Shown here: piece after piece, positions 1-13,800 of the stretch
Numbering within the stretch: the first letter of the stretch is position 1
How the letters are laid out: every line of letters begins with the position of its first letter
From: Heterotrichella gracilis
Taxonomy: Eukaryota; Sar; Xanthophyceae; Tribonematales; Xanthonemataceae
DNA length: 64,000 nt
Direction of reading: 5' to 3'
Assembly (NCBI GenBank): GCA_032358255.1
Contig: JAULBX010012433.1
Span: 38,571-102,570 of the forward strand
Translations under genes and position numbers: made by a program
The notes under the pieces: model-generated
The model's database searches: none
What the model saw: the letters and a program-made list of their open reading frames with translations, nothing else
What the model was told of the DNA's origin: nothing

Positions 1-2575
1 TGGGCTCGCTGATTTCAAAAACTCTCACTGGGATCGAGGACCAACGCAGTTGGTACTCATGACGCCATTTACCTTCAAGTCTTCTGTTTGAGAGCCTAGG
101 GTTTGCAACACATGGACAGGTTGTCAAGGGGTCTAGCTGTACACACACTCATGCGGGGTGGTTGTTGTCGAACAAGAAACTCCCAACCCTCGCCAACCCC
201 CAGGAGCACAGGGCTGACAGTGCCTGGGGTGTGTAATACTAATGACATGGGGGGCCTTGATGTGAGTATAATACATGCACAACAACGGCACGAGAGGCCA
301 ACAGGGAAGTTGGGCTCAGCTATGCCAGTACCTCGTTTGAAGCTTGGTGAAGGAGATACACTAAAATGAACTGATTTTTGCGTTGCTAGGTGTTCCCATC
401 AAGAGCATGGTGGCCGGGGTTGCCATGGGCCTCATTCTGGAGGCAGATGGCTCATTTGCGGTGCTGACTGACATCCTGGGATCAGAAGACGCACTTGGGG
501 ATATGGATTTCAAGGTGGCGGGGAGTTCCGAGGGCATCACCGCCTTCCAGATGGACATCAAGGTGTCGATTGGCCTGGATTGGCTACGATTGCATCACAA
601 TGTGTTAATCGGTGGTTAATCAGGATCTTGGGATTACATTACCTGTCAGATGGACATCAAGGTACTGTTGTCCGAGTGTGGCTAGCCATTGCATCACAAT
701 ATGTTATTTAGTCGGTAATCAGGATGTTGGATTACACTGATTGTCATATGGACATCAAGGTACAGATAGCCAAGTTTGGCTAGCGATTGCATGATAATGT
801 GTTATTTGATCATTGATTAGGATCTTGAATCAATATTTTGTCAGAAATAGGGCTTGTTCTGCTGGCAGATGGACATCAAGGTACTGCTGGCCAGGATTGG
901 TCAGGGCTTTCCATCCATTTAATTGCATTCAGTTATCATTAGCCTAACTTCTAAATTGTACACCCATTTGTACGCACTCGGTTTCGAGTACTGTACATAT
1001 TACATAACACGGGTCATTTAATGACCGCGTTGGTGAGCATTGTGCAATCCCCCACTACCACACAGGTTGAAGGCATTACCCTGGAGATCATGGCGCAAGC
1101 ATTGAAGCAGGCGCGGGCAGGCCGGGAGCACATTTTGGAGGAGATGGCCAAGTGCAACCCCGCTCCCCGGAGAGCGCTGTCGGACTACGCCCCTCGCATC
1201 CTGCAGATCCAGATCAACCCAGACAAGATCGGCATGCTCATTGGGCCTGGTGGCAAGAACATCAACAAGATCCGGGAGGCGACGGGTACAAGCATCGAGG
1301 TATGGCTATTGGCATGGTACTAGGGTTGCTAAAACTAATGACATGTTTGAACATTAAATGCATGTTAATATTATATTAATTGTTCGTAAGCATCATTGCG
1401 CTTGCACTTCCAAAGTCAATTGTACGCCCACCGCCAACCAGTACAGCGTACAGCTGTACTATACTTTTGCCTATTATTCTTTTTTTACACTATAGTTTTT
1501 ACATTCCCGCAGATTTTGGAGGAGGGCAAGGTGGAGATCGTGTCCATCGACCCCGCCGCCCTGGAGGACGCCGCCTACCGCGTGCGCATGTGCGTGGCAG
1601 AGGCCGAGGTTGGCAAGGTGTACACCAAGTGCAAGGTCGTGGCCCTGCACGCCTTTGGGGCCTTTGTGGAGATCCTGCCTGGCAAGCAGGGGCTGCTCCA
1701 CATCAGTGAGATGGACATCGAGCGGGTGGAGGATGCCGAGAAGTGGTGCAAGGAGGGGGACGAGGTGGAGGTGATGTGCATGGACATCATGGCCAATGGC
1801 AAGCTGCGGCTGTCCAGGTGGGTGTGTCAGGATTAGAAAAAGATATAATGGGTTTTTTATAGCCTCCAGTTGAAGAACATATGCTTTGGTCAATGGAAAA
1901 TTCTGACTGGTTCCTGCAATCCAGGCCACTGAGATGCATAACAGGTCATTCATATGAATGCTGCGTCCGGTGATAATGCATGGGCCCGTCCTTTCCTCCT
2001 ACTGCCCTGTGCAAGTATTTTTGCTTTCCAGGCACTTTCTGGCCATGTTCGCCACCCAGGACTGTGTTACAAGAGCCTAGCATGTTGATGCTCTCCCCTG
2101 CCCCTGTCCCCTCCCCTCTCCGCTCTCCATGTCCCCGCCCTGGGCATCATTGTTGCTGGCAGCACGCAGATTAGTAAATTGAACATTGTGGGGAAATTGT
2201 GCATGGATCAGCCTTACCCTATCCTGACTGGGCATTGTGGTGTGTTGCAGGAAAGCGGTGCTGCTGCAGGCGCAGGGCATCGACCCCTTCGAGGCGGCGG
2301 CCGCAGCGGCTGCAGCAAGGGCTGCAGCAAACCCCTCGGACTCAGAAGACGGGGGCAGGGGGGGCGACCGACGCGGCGACCGAGGGGACCGCGGCGACCG
2401 GCGCAGCAACAGGCGGCCTCGCCAGGACAGCCGCCCGCCGAGGGTCAACAACGGGGGCAGTGCGGAGCCGGAGGCGCCAAGTACGCCCACTGCTGAGGCA
2501 GCGGCGCCGCCTGCGTTGGCGGCCACGCCACCTGTGCGGCCAGCTACCCCGCCTGCCACACCTCCGGAAGCCTAA
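1..2575 (+). CDS. pnp: Polynucleotide phosphorylase, C-terminal exons (5' part outside window)
   Basis: This is polyribonucleotide nucleotidyltransferase, a phosphate-dependent 3'-5' exoribonuclease/polymerase that in plants and algae acts in chloroplast or mitochondrial RNA decay. The visible exons are 390-562, 1066-1299, 1513-1817 and 2251-2575 (stop TAA), and all phases are compatible. The first exon carries the hallmark of the second RNase PH core ([18 protein letters not shown], then [10 protein letters not shown]). Exon 2 starts the KH domain ([20 protein letters not shown]). Exon 3 is the S1 RNA-binding domain ([15 protein letters not shown], then LRLSRKAV across the junction). The last exon adds an Ala-rich then Arg/Gly/Asp-rich, Pro-rich tail typical of a disordered eukaryotic extension. 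Bases 1-389 look like an upstream intron. The organelle cannot be assigned because the transit peptide lies outside the window. Confidence 0.95.
551..905 (+). repeat. Four degenerate tandem copies of an exon 3' end plus splice donor
   Basis: The phrase atggacatcaaggt, which is the last codons of the phosphorylase exon plus the GT donor, recurs at 551, 650, 748 and 869. The shared flanking sequence includes gattgcatcacaat and aatcaggat. Periods are about 99, 98 and 121 bp. Only the first copy lies in the open reading frame; the other three sit in the intron as decayed potential donors. Confidence 0.88.
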
Positions 2576-4424
2576 GTGCCGCGCCAGGGGTCGCCAACCG
2601 CTGCCAACACCAGCCGCTGCGCAAGCCGCTGTCCAAGCCATATGCTGTGCGTGAGTGTGCGCGAAGTGCGCAAACTGCTGCGACAGCCGATGCGTATCGT
2701 TTCCTGCGCAGCCTGCTGCTACAACCTGCTGCAGGACTACTGGGTAAATAGCACACCATAAAGCAGTGGTCGTTCACGGGGCATTGTCAGCTGGCTGACA
2801 TGAGGAGTTGCCTGTTCACCATTATGGCTCTCATATTGAGAAGATTTGTTTGAATCTTACTTTTGCTGGGTGCTACACACTTGCATTCTATGCAGTCAAC
2901 AGACGCAGACAGACAGGGACAGTGTTCACCATGATAAATTATCGCACTGTCTGTGTAGGCGGGGGATGAGTTTTGCGTTTTCAGATACCATGCATTCAGC
3001 TATCTGATTTTGTATAGCTATTGCCGTTGGCTTCTTGCGCATGTTGTCAACAGAGCGCTGTGTGTATATGCATACAACATATGGCTATCATGCCATTACA
3101 GCATGCCATGGTTTTTACGTAATGTAATTTATTCCAAGCTCGGAGGGTTCAATCTCTTTCAGTGAGCAGCTGCTGGCCTGCTGGTCAACCTGTCAGTGAG
3201 GGGTTTTGTAATACAGTTACTGTATTGTATTGCTTGTATCCCATGCATTCTCAGGGAAATTCCATTCAATGTTGTATGCACGATAGCAGGTTTTGCCTTT
3301 GTGCGAATGCGAGCGGCTGCCACATGGCCCTGACAACCCGTCACGGTGGCACCGGTTCACCCCGTAGCAACTACTGTGTTACAAAAATCTGCTCAATTTT
3401 ACAGAGTGCAACAAACAGCCGCCGGCGCGGCTGTTCCACTACTAGTGCTTACTGCGCAAGCATTATCTCTTACCACGTTATGTGGTATGGTACCCAGCCA
3501 GGTTCCTTCAACTGAATGCTACCTTGCTAATAGTTCGTAACCAATTGGTAATCATGCTATGGCGCAGCCAAGCTGGTCCAGAACTACTTATTCAGCGCAA
3601 AATCTAATCATTATGTAATGATTGTGCAATGCGCACTTTTACAACAGTATGTACTCACTAAGTAAAATTTAAAATGCCCAATGCCTTCCAAGGCTTGTAC
3701 CACCACGCCACAAACATCCAAAGTCATGTGCACCTCGTTGCAATAACTACCAACATGCTTCCCTACAACTATGCACGAATTCACAAAAATACTCAATAAC
3801 TAAAGCATACGTGTTTACATAGATGCACAACTGTACCTACACAATTGTCTAATCCAATGCGCAACACCAAATGCGAATATGTTCCAACCGTGCTAGCTGT
3901 ACTGATGCTATGTCTACACCACACGAAAATTATTCCATTGATGCCTATTCATGATGGAGATCCTAGACCTGCAGCAGGCAGCTGTCTACGTGTTTACCAT
4001 ATCCTAATTGGCCACTCTGGCTACATATTTCAACCCACCTGCGATGTCTGTCACAGAAAGATTGTTTTTGTGCCACATCATGGCCATGCCTGTCCACAGC
4101 CTGTCCTTGTGTATCCCCTTGTGCCATGTAACTGAGATATGCTATGTGACAAAGCATACATCTAGAGCAAGGTAATTTGATGCACAAGAAATCAGACCCT
4201 GTTTGACCCAACGTGTAAAACAACAACCTCATGCACAGTGGTTGGTAATCTGCCAGCTTAAACCAAATATGCTTCAGCCAATCGGATTAATTCAAGAACA
4301 TTGACAGTTGTTCTTGCCATCCATTGCCAAGCACGTCAACTAGTTTCTGCACCTACCCACCACCAAGCTTGCAATGATGCGTGTTCAAGCTTCAGCAATG
4401 CTATACAATCTAGAAGACACCCAC
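2576..4424. other. Convergent intergenic region
   Basis: This spacer lies between the 3' ends of the phosphorylase (+) and the LEA-like gene (-). I see no convincing coding exon, RNA gene or ordered repeat. A TGTAA motif, the usual green-algal polyadenylation signal, occurs at 3123-3127 on the plus strand about 550 bases after the stop. The reading frames here are short, low in coding quality and unlike any family I recognise. Confidence 0.5.
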
Positions 4425-4885
4425 TTAACTTCCACCAACAGCATTCTGCGCCGATGTCAGTGTCTCACATGCGGCCTCGCATGCAGACTGCACCACTCCT
4501 GGGCCCTGCTGCGCAGCACCAGTCCCACTGCCTTGCTCGCCTGGCGTATACCCTGAGAACCAGGAGACCACACATTTTAACCTTGCTTGTCATACCACAC
4601 TCCGCCACATGAAAACAATATTTTCCAAAACGTATGCCAATATGAATGCTATATACAATGAATACAACAGCCAACAAGATGTAAGGAACCACGCGCTTGC
4701 AAGTTGTGGATAAATTATGCCCTTTCAATTCAGCACTTTATTCAGGCAGTCGGGGGATTTTATTCCACACTCACCAACAGCCTGCTGCGCCGATGTTAGT
4801 GTCTCACACGCAGCCTCACATGCAGACTGCACCACTCCTGGCCCCTGCTGCACGACACCAGTCCCGCTGCCTTGCTCGCCTGGCG
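4425..4885 (-). repeat. Duplicated terminal exons of the LEA-like gene
   Basis: The last two exons (4879-4775 and 4540-4425) and their acceptor flanks are near-copies. Both encode GEQGSGTG, then QQGPGVVQSACEAACETLTSAQ. Exon 5254-5165 is a more distant relative (AACETLTSAEQAIG). These exons contain Cys, unlike the rest of the protein. In the last copy the donor is replaced by a GGS-stop ending. Confidence 0.85.
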
Positions 4886-7800
4886 TGTAACCTGAGGAAC
4901 AAAGAACTTGCCTCACCTACTGTACACAATACATACAGGACAATGCTCATTGACTACGATCATTTAAAATTAAAACAATTTCTCTTTAATGAAATGCATT
5001 TATAGGTCATCCTTTTGGTGATAGGAAGTTTGTTGTTCCACGACTCTGCATGTAAACGCAGAGGCTACACATTGCACTGCATATGCAGCCTACTGCAATA
5101 CAGAATAGGCTAGGGGTGCATACGTACTCTGGCATTAAATGTAGTGCAACATTCCCACACTTACCAATTGCCTGCTCTGCTGAGGTGAGGGTCTCACATG
5201 CAGCTTTCTGGCCTTCCTGCACCATGCCCTGCGCCCCCTCAACCAATCCCTGCCCTGGCACTCGTGCTGACGTGTCACCCTCTGCACAAATTATGGATTA
5301 TTGCATAAGAATATAAATGAAATACAGAGTAGGTAAAAACAAATTTCAGACCAACTTATAATGAAGCTGCTAATTTTTAGAATGCGAGTCAGTCAACTCT
5401 CGCAGGTTCCAGACGCAAGTTGGTGCTACGGTAACGCACTAATCTGCAAAAACCTGGTGCTGCATCAATAGGGCATTGGCCACGTCTTTTCAAAACCCTC
5501 ACCGCCAGGATTGGAGTTTCCATGGACCTCCCTATGGGAACCCTAACCCTGGCGATGCAGGTTTGGGAATAAATCTGGGTAAGGCCATAGTAACGCAGCA
5601 CAAGCTTCAAGGCCGATGTGCCACCCTGTGCAGCAACGGTACTGATTAGGGTTGTGCGAATGCACGCATAGTTTTGGCTATTACCGACGATCATGTCCAT
5701 TCTAAACCTATCCGGTAGGGCCTTTGCCAATAACTACTCTGCCAAAGCATTGTGCACACAGAACAGAGGAAGGTCAGGCAATGCACACATCATTCAAGGT
5801 CAAAGGGTGTGGCACATGTGCAAAAATGGATGTGCCACATTGGCCCTGCCCCTGGTGCTGTGTTATTAACGCCTTGTCCAGGTTATCCTTCAGTCCTCCA
5901 GCATGTATTGGGAACCCCAACACTGATGCTAGAGGACTGAAGGAATAACTGGACGAGGCTCTAATACCACAGCACCAGGTGCAGGGCCAATGTGCCACCC
6001 ACTGCAGCAGTGGCGAATGATCCGATCCCATCATTCCACACCTTTCCTTTGCCAAAAACTACCCTGCCAAAGCACAGTGCAACCAAAACAGAAGAAGATC
6101 CGGCAGTACTACACTCATCAGGCAACATCACAAGACGTGACACATGTGCAAATACTGAGGTGTCACTTGCTTGTCCAGCACTTACCCAGAGCGCGCTGGG
6201 TCTCATTCAGGGTGGCACACGCATCCTTGCGCACATCCGTGGCCTCCTCGCCCGCGCTCTGCACCAGCCCGCTACCAGCCTGCATTATCTCGGAAGCTAC
6301 CTCCTGCACCATGCGAGTACAACAAATATTAAGTTACAGGGCTGCGCTTGCAAAGAGTGAAAGAGCGGCCGCCTCCGTGGATAATTATCCCCTCACGAGG
6401 ACATTCATCATTGCATGTTCTTAAGAGCCTTCCCAGTGATAATACTCATATCCAACTTTGATTTACATATTAGCGTTTTAATTTAATAGCTGTGCGTAAT
6501 TTTTATGTAGTTTATATTTAATTTCATGGAAAACAAATATTTGCCACTCGGCGCCTGACAGCCCTTGCTGCAGCACGATACAATTTTGCACACCTTGGCA
6601 GCAATACGTTCAATACATACATGCAAAACCCTTTGGATATGCGGTATTAAATGTTGTGCTGCAGCAAGTGCAAAGCTATATTCCACTACAGCAGAGGCTG
6701 TCAGGTGGCCCACTGGTGAAGCGGTCAATGTTTAGGGTTTTAGGGTTTAGGATTTAGGGTTTAGGACTGGTGGCCCACTGGGTGAAGGTGCAGATAATGA
6801 ACCACGCCTATGGCCACACAGTGCTGTACTTGCCTCCCACATACGTATGCTCATTTCAATGGTTAAGCTTTATGTTATACATTGCTTAAAAATCCATACA
6901 CATTGGTGCAAGGTCATGCTTTACCTGCGCCACGCCAATGGCCACGCCAGTGCCGTACTTGGCTCCCTCAACAGCTGTGCTGGCGGCTGAGCCAGCAACG
7001 TAAGCTGCGGATTCGGTCCCAGCCTGGGCAGTGTCGAGGCTCAGCTGGGCCACCTTGTCAACTGTTGCATATGCCTGCGGGACAAAGATGTACTAAAATA
7101 AAATAGTACAGTACATTACTATTTTACTATTTTACTAATATAGTAAAAAACAATTTTTTATATTACATTAAAAATAAAATAGGACTAATAAAAAAAAAAA
7201 ATTGTTATCTTCTACTACACTGCACTTGTAGCACAGCAAAGTGCTTGCACCGTGTGTTGCTAATGAGGAATTGTGGTTTAGGGTTCAGGGATGCAAAGAG
7301 GGAGTGCATCGGGCATCACGCAATAATGGCTGGCCCATGAGGTCCTCAGTGGTACACCAACACTGGGTAGGCTTCGACAGGGGTATGCTTGTAGCGCGTA
7401 CCCCCTGTCAAGCCTGCCCATTCTTGGAGTATCACAGTAGCCCCCATGGGCAAAGCGCACAGGCCCATCATTACTGCGTGATAGCTGATGCAATGGCGGA
7501 GTATGCAGGACACATGCCCACTGCAGGACATATGCCCACTGGGGTGGCCTTGCTGGTGGACATGGAGCTGTTCTTTGTAAACAAGGTATGCAGGGGGGGA
7601 TAATCTGTTCCTTGCACAAATTGGGGTAGCAACTTTCCGATAGCTAGAGCGCATGTGATACGAATTTCACATCACCAGTGCATTCCGGCACAACATTGGC
7701 AATGCAATCGTACCTTGTCACTGATCTCCTTCCCCTCCTCATACCCAGTTCCATAGGCAGCCCTGGCCTCCCCAGCCAGCTGCCCCGCGGTCTGCATGGC

Positions 7801-10800
7801 GCTCTGCACAGCACTGGTAGCCGCGCCCCACACGCGCTGGGTCAAGCCCTGCCCGGTCTGCACCCCCTGCCCTGCCACCTCAGCACCCTTCTCAACTGTC
7901 TGCCGTGCGGTGGCGGCTGTCTGCCCCGCCACCTGCCCTCCCTTCTCAAGTGCCTGCTGGCCGTACTGCTGTGCGGTGACGGCTGTGGTGCCAGCAACCT
8001 CACCACGCTTCTCCACTGCCTGCTGGCCGTACTGCTGCGCAGTGGCGGCGGTCTGCCCCGCCACCTGCCCACCCTTCTCAAGGGCTTGCTGGCCGTACTG
8101 CTGTGCGGTGCCCACAGCAGATCCAGCCACTTCACCCCCCTTCTGCAGAGCCTGCTGACCGTACTCGCCTGCCTGCTGGGTAATACCCTGTGCCCCCTCC
8201 GCCGCCTGCTGACCCACACCCTGTGCGTACCCACCAGCCTGCTGACCATACTCCCCTGCCTGCTGAGCCACACCCTGCGCACCCTCCACTGCCTGCTGGC
8301 CCACACCCTGCGCACCCTGCTGCGCCTGGTGACCATACTCCCCTGCCTGCTGTCCCGTCCCCTGCTGCTGCTGACCGGGAGGGCACACCACACCCTTGGC
8401 GGTCTCGATGCCAGCGCCAATTGCCTGGCGACCCATCTCCACCGCCTGCTGGCCAATCCCCATCACCCCTGCACGCAACAAAGCATACTTATATCTTTTT
8501 TGCTACATTTCCTACTGCTGGAAATGGGGGTTGCATCACCCATCTTGCAGCTGGGTGATGCCGGAGTGGCTGCAAATATACCTTGTGACCCAGCCCTAAG
8601 GTCCAGCCCTAAACTTCAAAAACCTATGCCATAAACCCTAAGCCTCAAACCCTATGGTAGGGGGAACAGTGGACAGGTGGGCACTACCAATGCCGTTCTG
8701 AGCTCAATCCTCCTCCTTAATCAACACGCGCTTGTTCGAGGACAGGCTGCGCTCTAGTTGAGGACGAGGTTGGAGCTTAGAAGGGCAATGGCGGTGCCCT
8801 CCTGAGATGTTTACCAATTTTGAACTCCAACTCTTCACCATAAACCCTCGCTCCTACACAAATCAACAACCAGACTCAGATCAAAACTCAAAAAGGGTAT
8901 TTACCTTGTCCCAAAGGCCTAGCTCTAAACCCTAAAACCCCTACCTGGTCCGCCCAGGCCCTGCATCCCCCCCTCCTGCGCGCTCACGATCCTGGGCTGG
9001 GCATGCCCCACCACCTCCTGCTGCGTGATGCCGGGGTGGCTGGGCATAACCCCCACCGCCTCCCTCCCATACTCCTTTGCCTGCTGACCGGCCCCAGCCA
9101 CTGTGTCGTATGCCCCTTGGACATACTCCGCTGCCTGCTGCGCCACTCCCTGCGCTCCCTCCACTGCCTGCTGGCCATACCCCTTGGCCTGCTGGGCAGC
9201 GGCTGAGGCGTACTCGCCTGCCTGCTGGGAGATGTCGTGGGCACCCTGGAGGGTCTGCTGGCCTGCGGGTGATGGAAAGCATATGTCAGGCCTCAAACCC
9301 TAAACCCTAGCCTCAGAGATTAGTGTGATGTCTCACTGGGTTATTTGTGGAAGCTAGTGATGGAGAGCCACCCGCAGCAAAAACTGTTTAGTGTTTAGGG
9401 TTTAAACCATGAACCCTAAACCCCAAACCCTAAACAGACAATTGAAGACAAAGGCGTGCATGAGGCGGCATGAGGACAACGCATAGCTCCCATGAAAAAG
9501 GCATTCGAGGAAACAATCACTCAGAGGGGGGAATGCGGTGGCGGAGGGGGCAATGTCAGGAAAGCGGATGGGGGTTGGAAAGGGGGCGGGTGATGTTGGG
9601 GGGTTGTAGTGCAATTGCACAGGGAAATGTCATCAGAAGGACTGGACATTAGCAGCACGGCTATAAGATAAGAGGTAAGCCACCTTTGAGCATGACAACT
9701 TGTCTTGAAGAGAACAATGTATTTACAGCACATGGTTACCTTGTGATACCGAGGTAGCAGAAAGGAGCATCTAACGCATTATAATGAAGCGGTACAAATT
9801 ACTATGTACAAATTACTACGTACACACCTTGCCCTTGTAGTTTGTATGGGAGTGTTGTAGTGCAGCCTATCCTTTGCTATTCGGCTGTATCCTTGGTTAA
9901 AACCAATATTTAGTCGACAACAAGAAAGCAGACGAACAGCTTTGGATAGGGTGCACTACAATTCTCCCACACACATTCCCGCCTCAACCATCTCTTTCTT
10001 AGACCTGCCCTGCAAACCCTACACCCTACATCCTCAAACCCTGAAGTGCTGTGTGCTACCTAGTCCCCCACTCTACACCCTACACCCTAAAACCCCAAAC
10101 CCAGACCCTAAACCTCAAGGATGGAAAGTATATTCTTACCTGTCTGCTGGAACTGCCCTGCAACCTGCTGGGGCTGGCCTCCTGGCTGCTGTCTAGCTCC
10201 CCCACCTGCACCGCATGTGGAATGAAACCATTCAGGGTTTTGAGTGTAGGGTTTAGGGTTAGGGTTTAGGGTAATTCAGGGGCGAGTTGCAGGTGGGGGG
10301 GTGGCCAACGCCTCTCGAGGTGACGAGGAACATGTATGAACCATTTTGCGGTTACTGAGCAGCATGTTCATCACCACACTAAGCAAACTGCTGTTAAGAC
10401 ACCCTCCCCCACCTGCAACAAATGTGAATAATCAGCCTCATGAGCATTTGTGGAACATGCTGAAAAGTGGAATGATGCGATTAACATCAAATGCAAAATT
10501 TGCGCCTACAACACACATGCAGCCACACATCGCAAAGGGCAATTGGTAGCATGATTGCGACTGAAATGAAGACCAGGAACGCAGTAATGAACCTCCTTGC
10601 TAGAGCAAGAGGCTGTCAACATTGAAGGGTCAAAAATATCATTGTGGACCATCCAAAGCAGACACGGAGGATGGGCATATCGGAGGATATTGGGTGAAAG
10701 GGTCCTGCACCTAGTCAGCCCCTACATCTAGGTCTGGTACTGCGATGTATCACCAGTTGTCTAGCCTCTTTGCTAGTAAATTTCATGGTGGGGGCTGCTA

Positions 10801-13800
10801 GACATGTCTGGGGACAATACAGAGCTGAAGTTTGAGGTATATAGCGAGCTCTTGCAGCCTTCAGTGCCATCAAACTTGACCATGTGGGAGAAGGATAGTT
10901 AACAGTACAGGATTGAGAGTGGCTATATACCTATGCCTTGAGCTCTGTATAATCCCCAGCCAAGCCTTGCATCCCTCCCTTCTGTCCTATCCCCATCCAC
11001 TATCCTACTGGATTTTAACCAACCCCTTCACCTAACACCCTCCAAGCAACCTGCAACTCTCTCTACCCATAAATACTCGTCTATCTGCCAACAAACCACA
11101 CAGTACCTCGCACACTTTGAGAGGGAAGGGAGCAAGACAAAGGAACAGTTGATGGACAAGAACACCCCAGAATACTGTGACAGAAATGCCTGCACACACC
11201 TGTACCAGGCATTGCCTACTTCCCCTGCAATAAAACCCTAAGCACTAGCCCTAAACTGCAACCCTAAACTCCACGACAACAATAGCAGCCATGCTCGAAA
11301 CACACCTGTGCCAGGCATTGCCCACTTCCCCTACTAGAACACCCCAAACCCCAAGTCCTAAACTGCAACCCTAAACTTCATGACAACAATAGCAGCAGTA
11401 CTTGCTAACACACACACCTGTGCCAGGCATTGCCTACTTCCCCTACGAGAAAACCCCAAACCCTAAGTCCTAAACTGCAACCCTAAACTCCATGACAACA
11501 TTAGCAGCAGTACTCGCTAACACACACACCTGTGCCAGGCATTGCCTGCTGAGCCTGCTGCCCCGCTCCCTGTGCCCACTCCCCTGCCTGCTGCCCAGCA
11601 CCCTTGACACCCTCTGCTGCCTGCTGGGCCACACCCTGTGCACCCTGGTACAGCTGCTGACCTGCATGCGTGATAGGGACATGTGAGGCAGGCAAAATGC
11701 TAGCTGAGTGTACTCACGTCGATACCAACAGTCAAGTCTGTGTTCATGTTTATGTCTGACAACGGCCAATTCCATCTGTGTGTTCATGTCTGACTGAGTA
11801 CTAAGTAGTACTGGATAGATTTGTAATTAGTATGACAACTAAACAGTACTGGATACATTTGTAGTCGGTAGTATTAGCCCCCCTGGTGAATCCATGGCAC
11901 ATATATGAGCTCAGCTGGTGCGTCATCATCAGCTGCTGTATTATTTTTAAAAAATAATATGCTTGTATTCTTATATGCTCATGTCAGCCAGATCTTTCTT
12001 ACCTGTCCCAACAGTCCCCTGAGGTGCCTGCTGACCATACTCCCCTGCCTGCTGAGCCACACCCTGGGCGCCCTGATACCCCTTCTCCCCCGCTGACTGC
12101 ACAGCGCCCATACCAGACCCTGCAACACCCTGCGCCTCAGCTGGGTAGGGTGCAGTGCGTGCTTCCTCAGCCGCCTGCTTCCCCTTCTGGACAGACCCTG
12201 TTGCGAGATGGGATGTTTGGGTCAAAAGTCTGTGCTATTTTGTGGAATGGTAGAGTAGTGGGTGATATTTCCCCGACTCCCCAAGTTGATATGCATTGGT
12301 TGACAGTTTTGTCATTATCCAGGCTAACATTGGAAGGCAAATGCAAGGGATGATAATGAAGGATTAACATCTTCATCAATGCGCACAGTCCATTCAAGTT
12401 GATTTGCACTGCCAGAGTGGAGAAAAACAAACATATATACAGCACCAGAACCATGGGGTGTGTGGGGAGGCACACTGTGTTGTGTGGATGGGGGGGAGGG
12501 GGGGGGGAGGGGGTGACAAGGTAAGGAGCAACCACCCATGCATGCATGGTTGTGGTACGTACCCTTCAGGAAGCCAGGCACATCCACTGTATGGGCCACA
12601 AACCCAACCCAAAGTTTATTTTAAAATGTACTTCTCTATATTGCAAATGTCCCATTATCACACACGCACATTTGTGGCGTTTGTGCACGTACCCTTGAGG
12701 AAGCCAGGCACATAGCCATACGCGGTGTGGGCCACAGACCCCACCCCAGAATCCACAGCATCCTTGATCTGGTCCAGGCTGCTCTTCTCAACGTCGAATG
12801 GCTGCTGAGCTGCCTTGAGTGGAGGGATGTGCTCCACCGCGCTGTCAAGGATTGGCTGGGCCACGGCTTCAAATGCATGCCTTGACTCTGCAAAACATTG
12901 AGATTGTGTCAGTGCAAACGCTACCTTACCCTTTCAAGTATGCCATCAACTGGCACTGTCAGTGATGGACGTGCAAATGTTTCTGCATGGTACAGGGTTC
13001 CTCTCTGTAAACAAATACATGATTGTATGTGCATGGTGGGATATTGTGCACGTGGGATTAAAAAATGCATAACGACGTTCCTCATCTCAAGAATTGAGGG
13101 CGTTGGTTGAGGAAGCGATAGAACGACAGAGAGCCAACCTCTGAGGCTGGCTTTAACACTACGTGTGTTCCACAGCACCGGCCAGGAGGGGCTGCACCAC
13201 GGTTTCAAATGCGTGCCAGGACTCTGCAAATTTGTCGAGGCTAGATGCACTTGAGCCTGCGCAGTGCCTCATCCAAAGCACCGGTAAAACATGCAGGGGG
13301 AATGAGTGCCCACCAGGTGTCAAGGTTGGGCCGCTCACGCACCCAGTACGTTCCGCCGCAACTTTGGATGAAAAGATGCGCAGGCTCAAGCGTATCTGGC
13401 CAAAACACTGGCATAAGCTGTAATATCCTGACTATATGGTAGCTCCAAAATAGAGTACCCAGTGCAGGATTGATCAAGTAACATACGCATGCGCTACAAT
13501 TAGAATAGCAGACGCGTGCACGTTCATAAGTCAGGCATGCGCATATGGGCACCTATAAAATAATCATTTGCCAACATGCCCACGGGCAGGCGCCATACAG
13601 TAATGTGGATGCTCACATTATTGTACTCTACCAAAACCCTAACCCAAAACCCTAACCAGACATACCGCTGTAGGAGTCAATTGACCTCTCCAGGCCCTGC
13701 TCCACCAGCTTCCCAGTGGTGATGGCAGCTGCCTCCCCTGCTCCCCTTGCATACTCCACTGCGGCGCCGGTGTACTCCACCGCCTTCTCCGCACCCTTGC

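Noticed and set aside
7678-8634. Long plus-strand open frame of 318 codons
   Set aside because: It is the antisense shadow of the LEA exon 8468-7714; the Gln/Ala repeat codons keep the opposite strand open. The same applies to 14237-15133.
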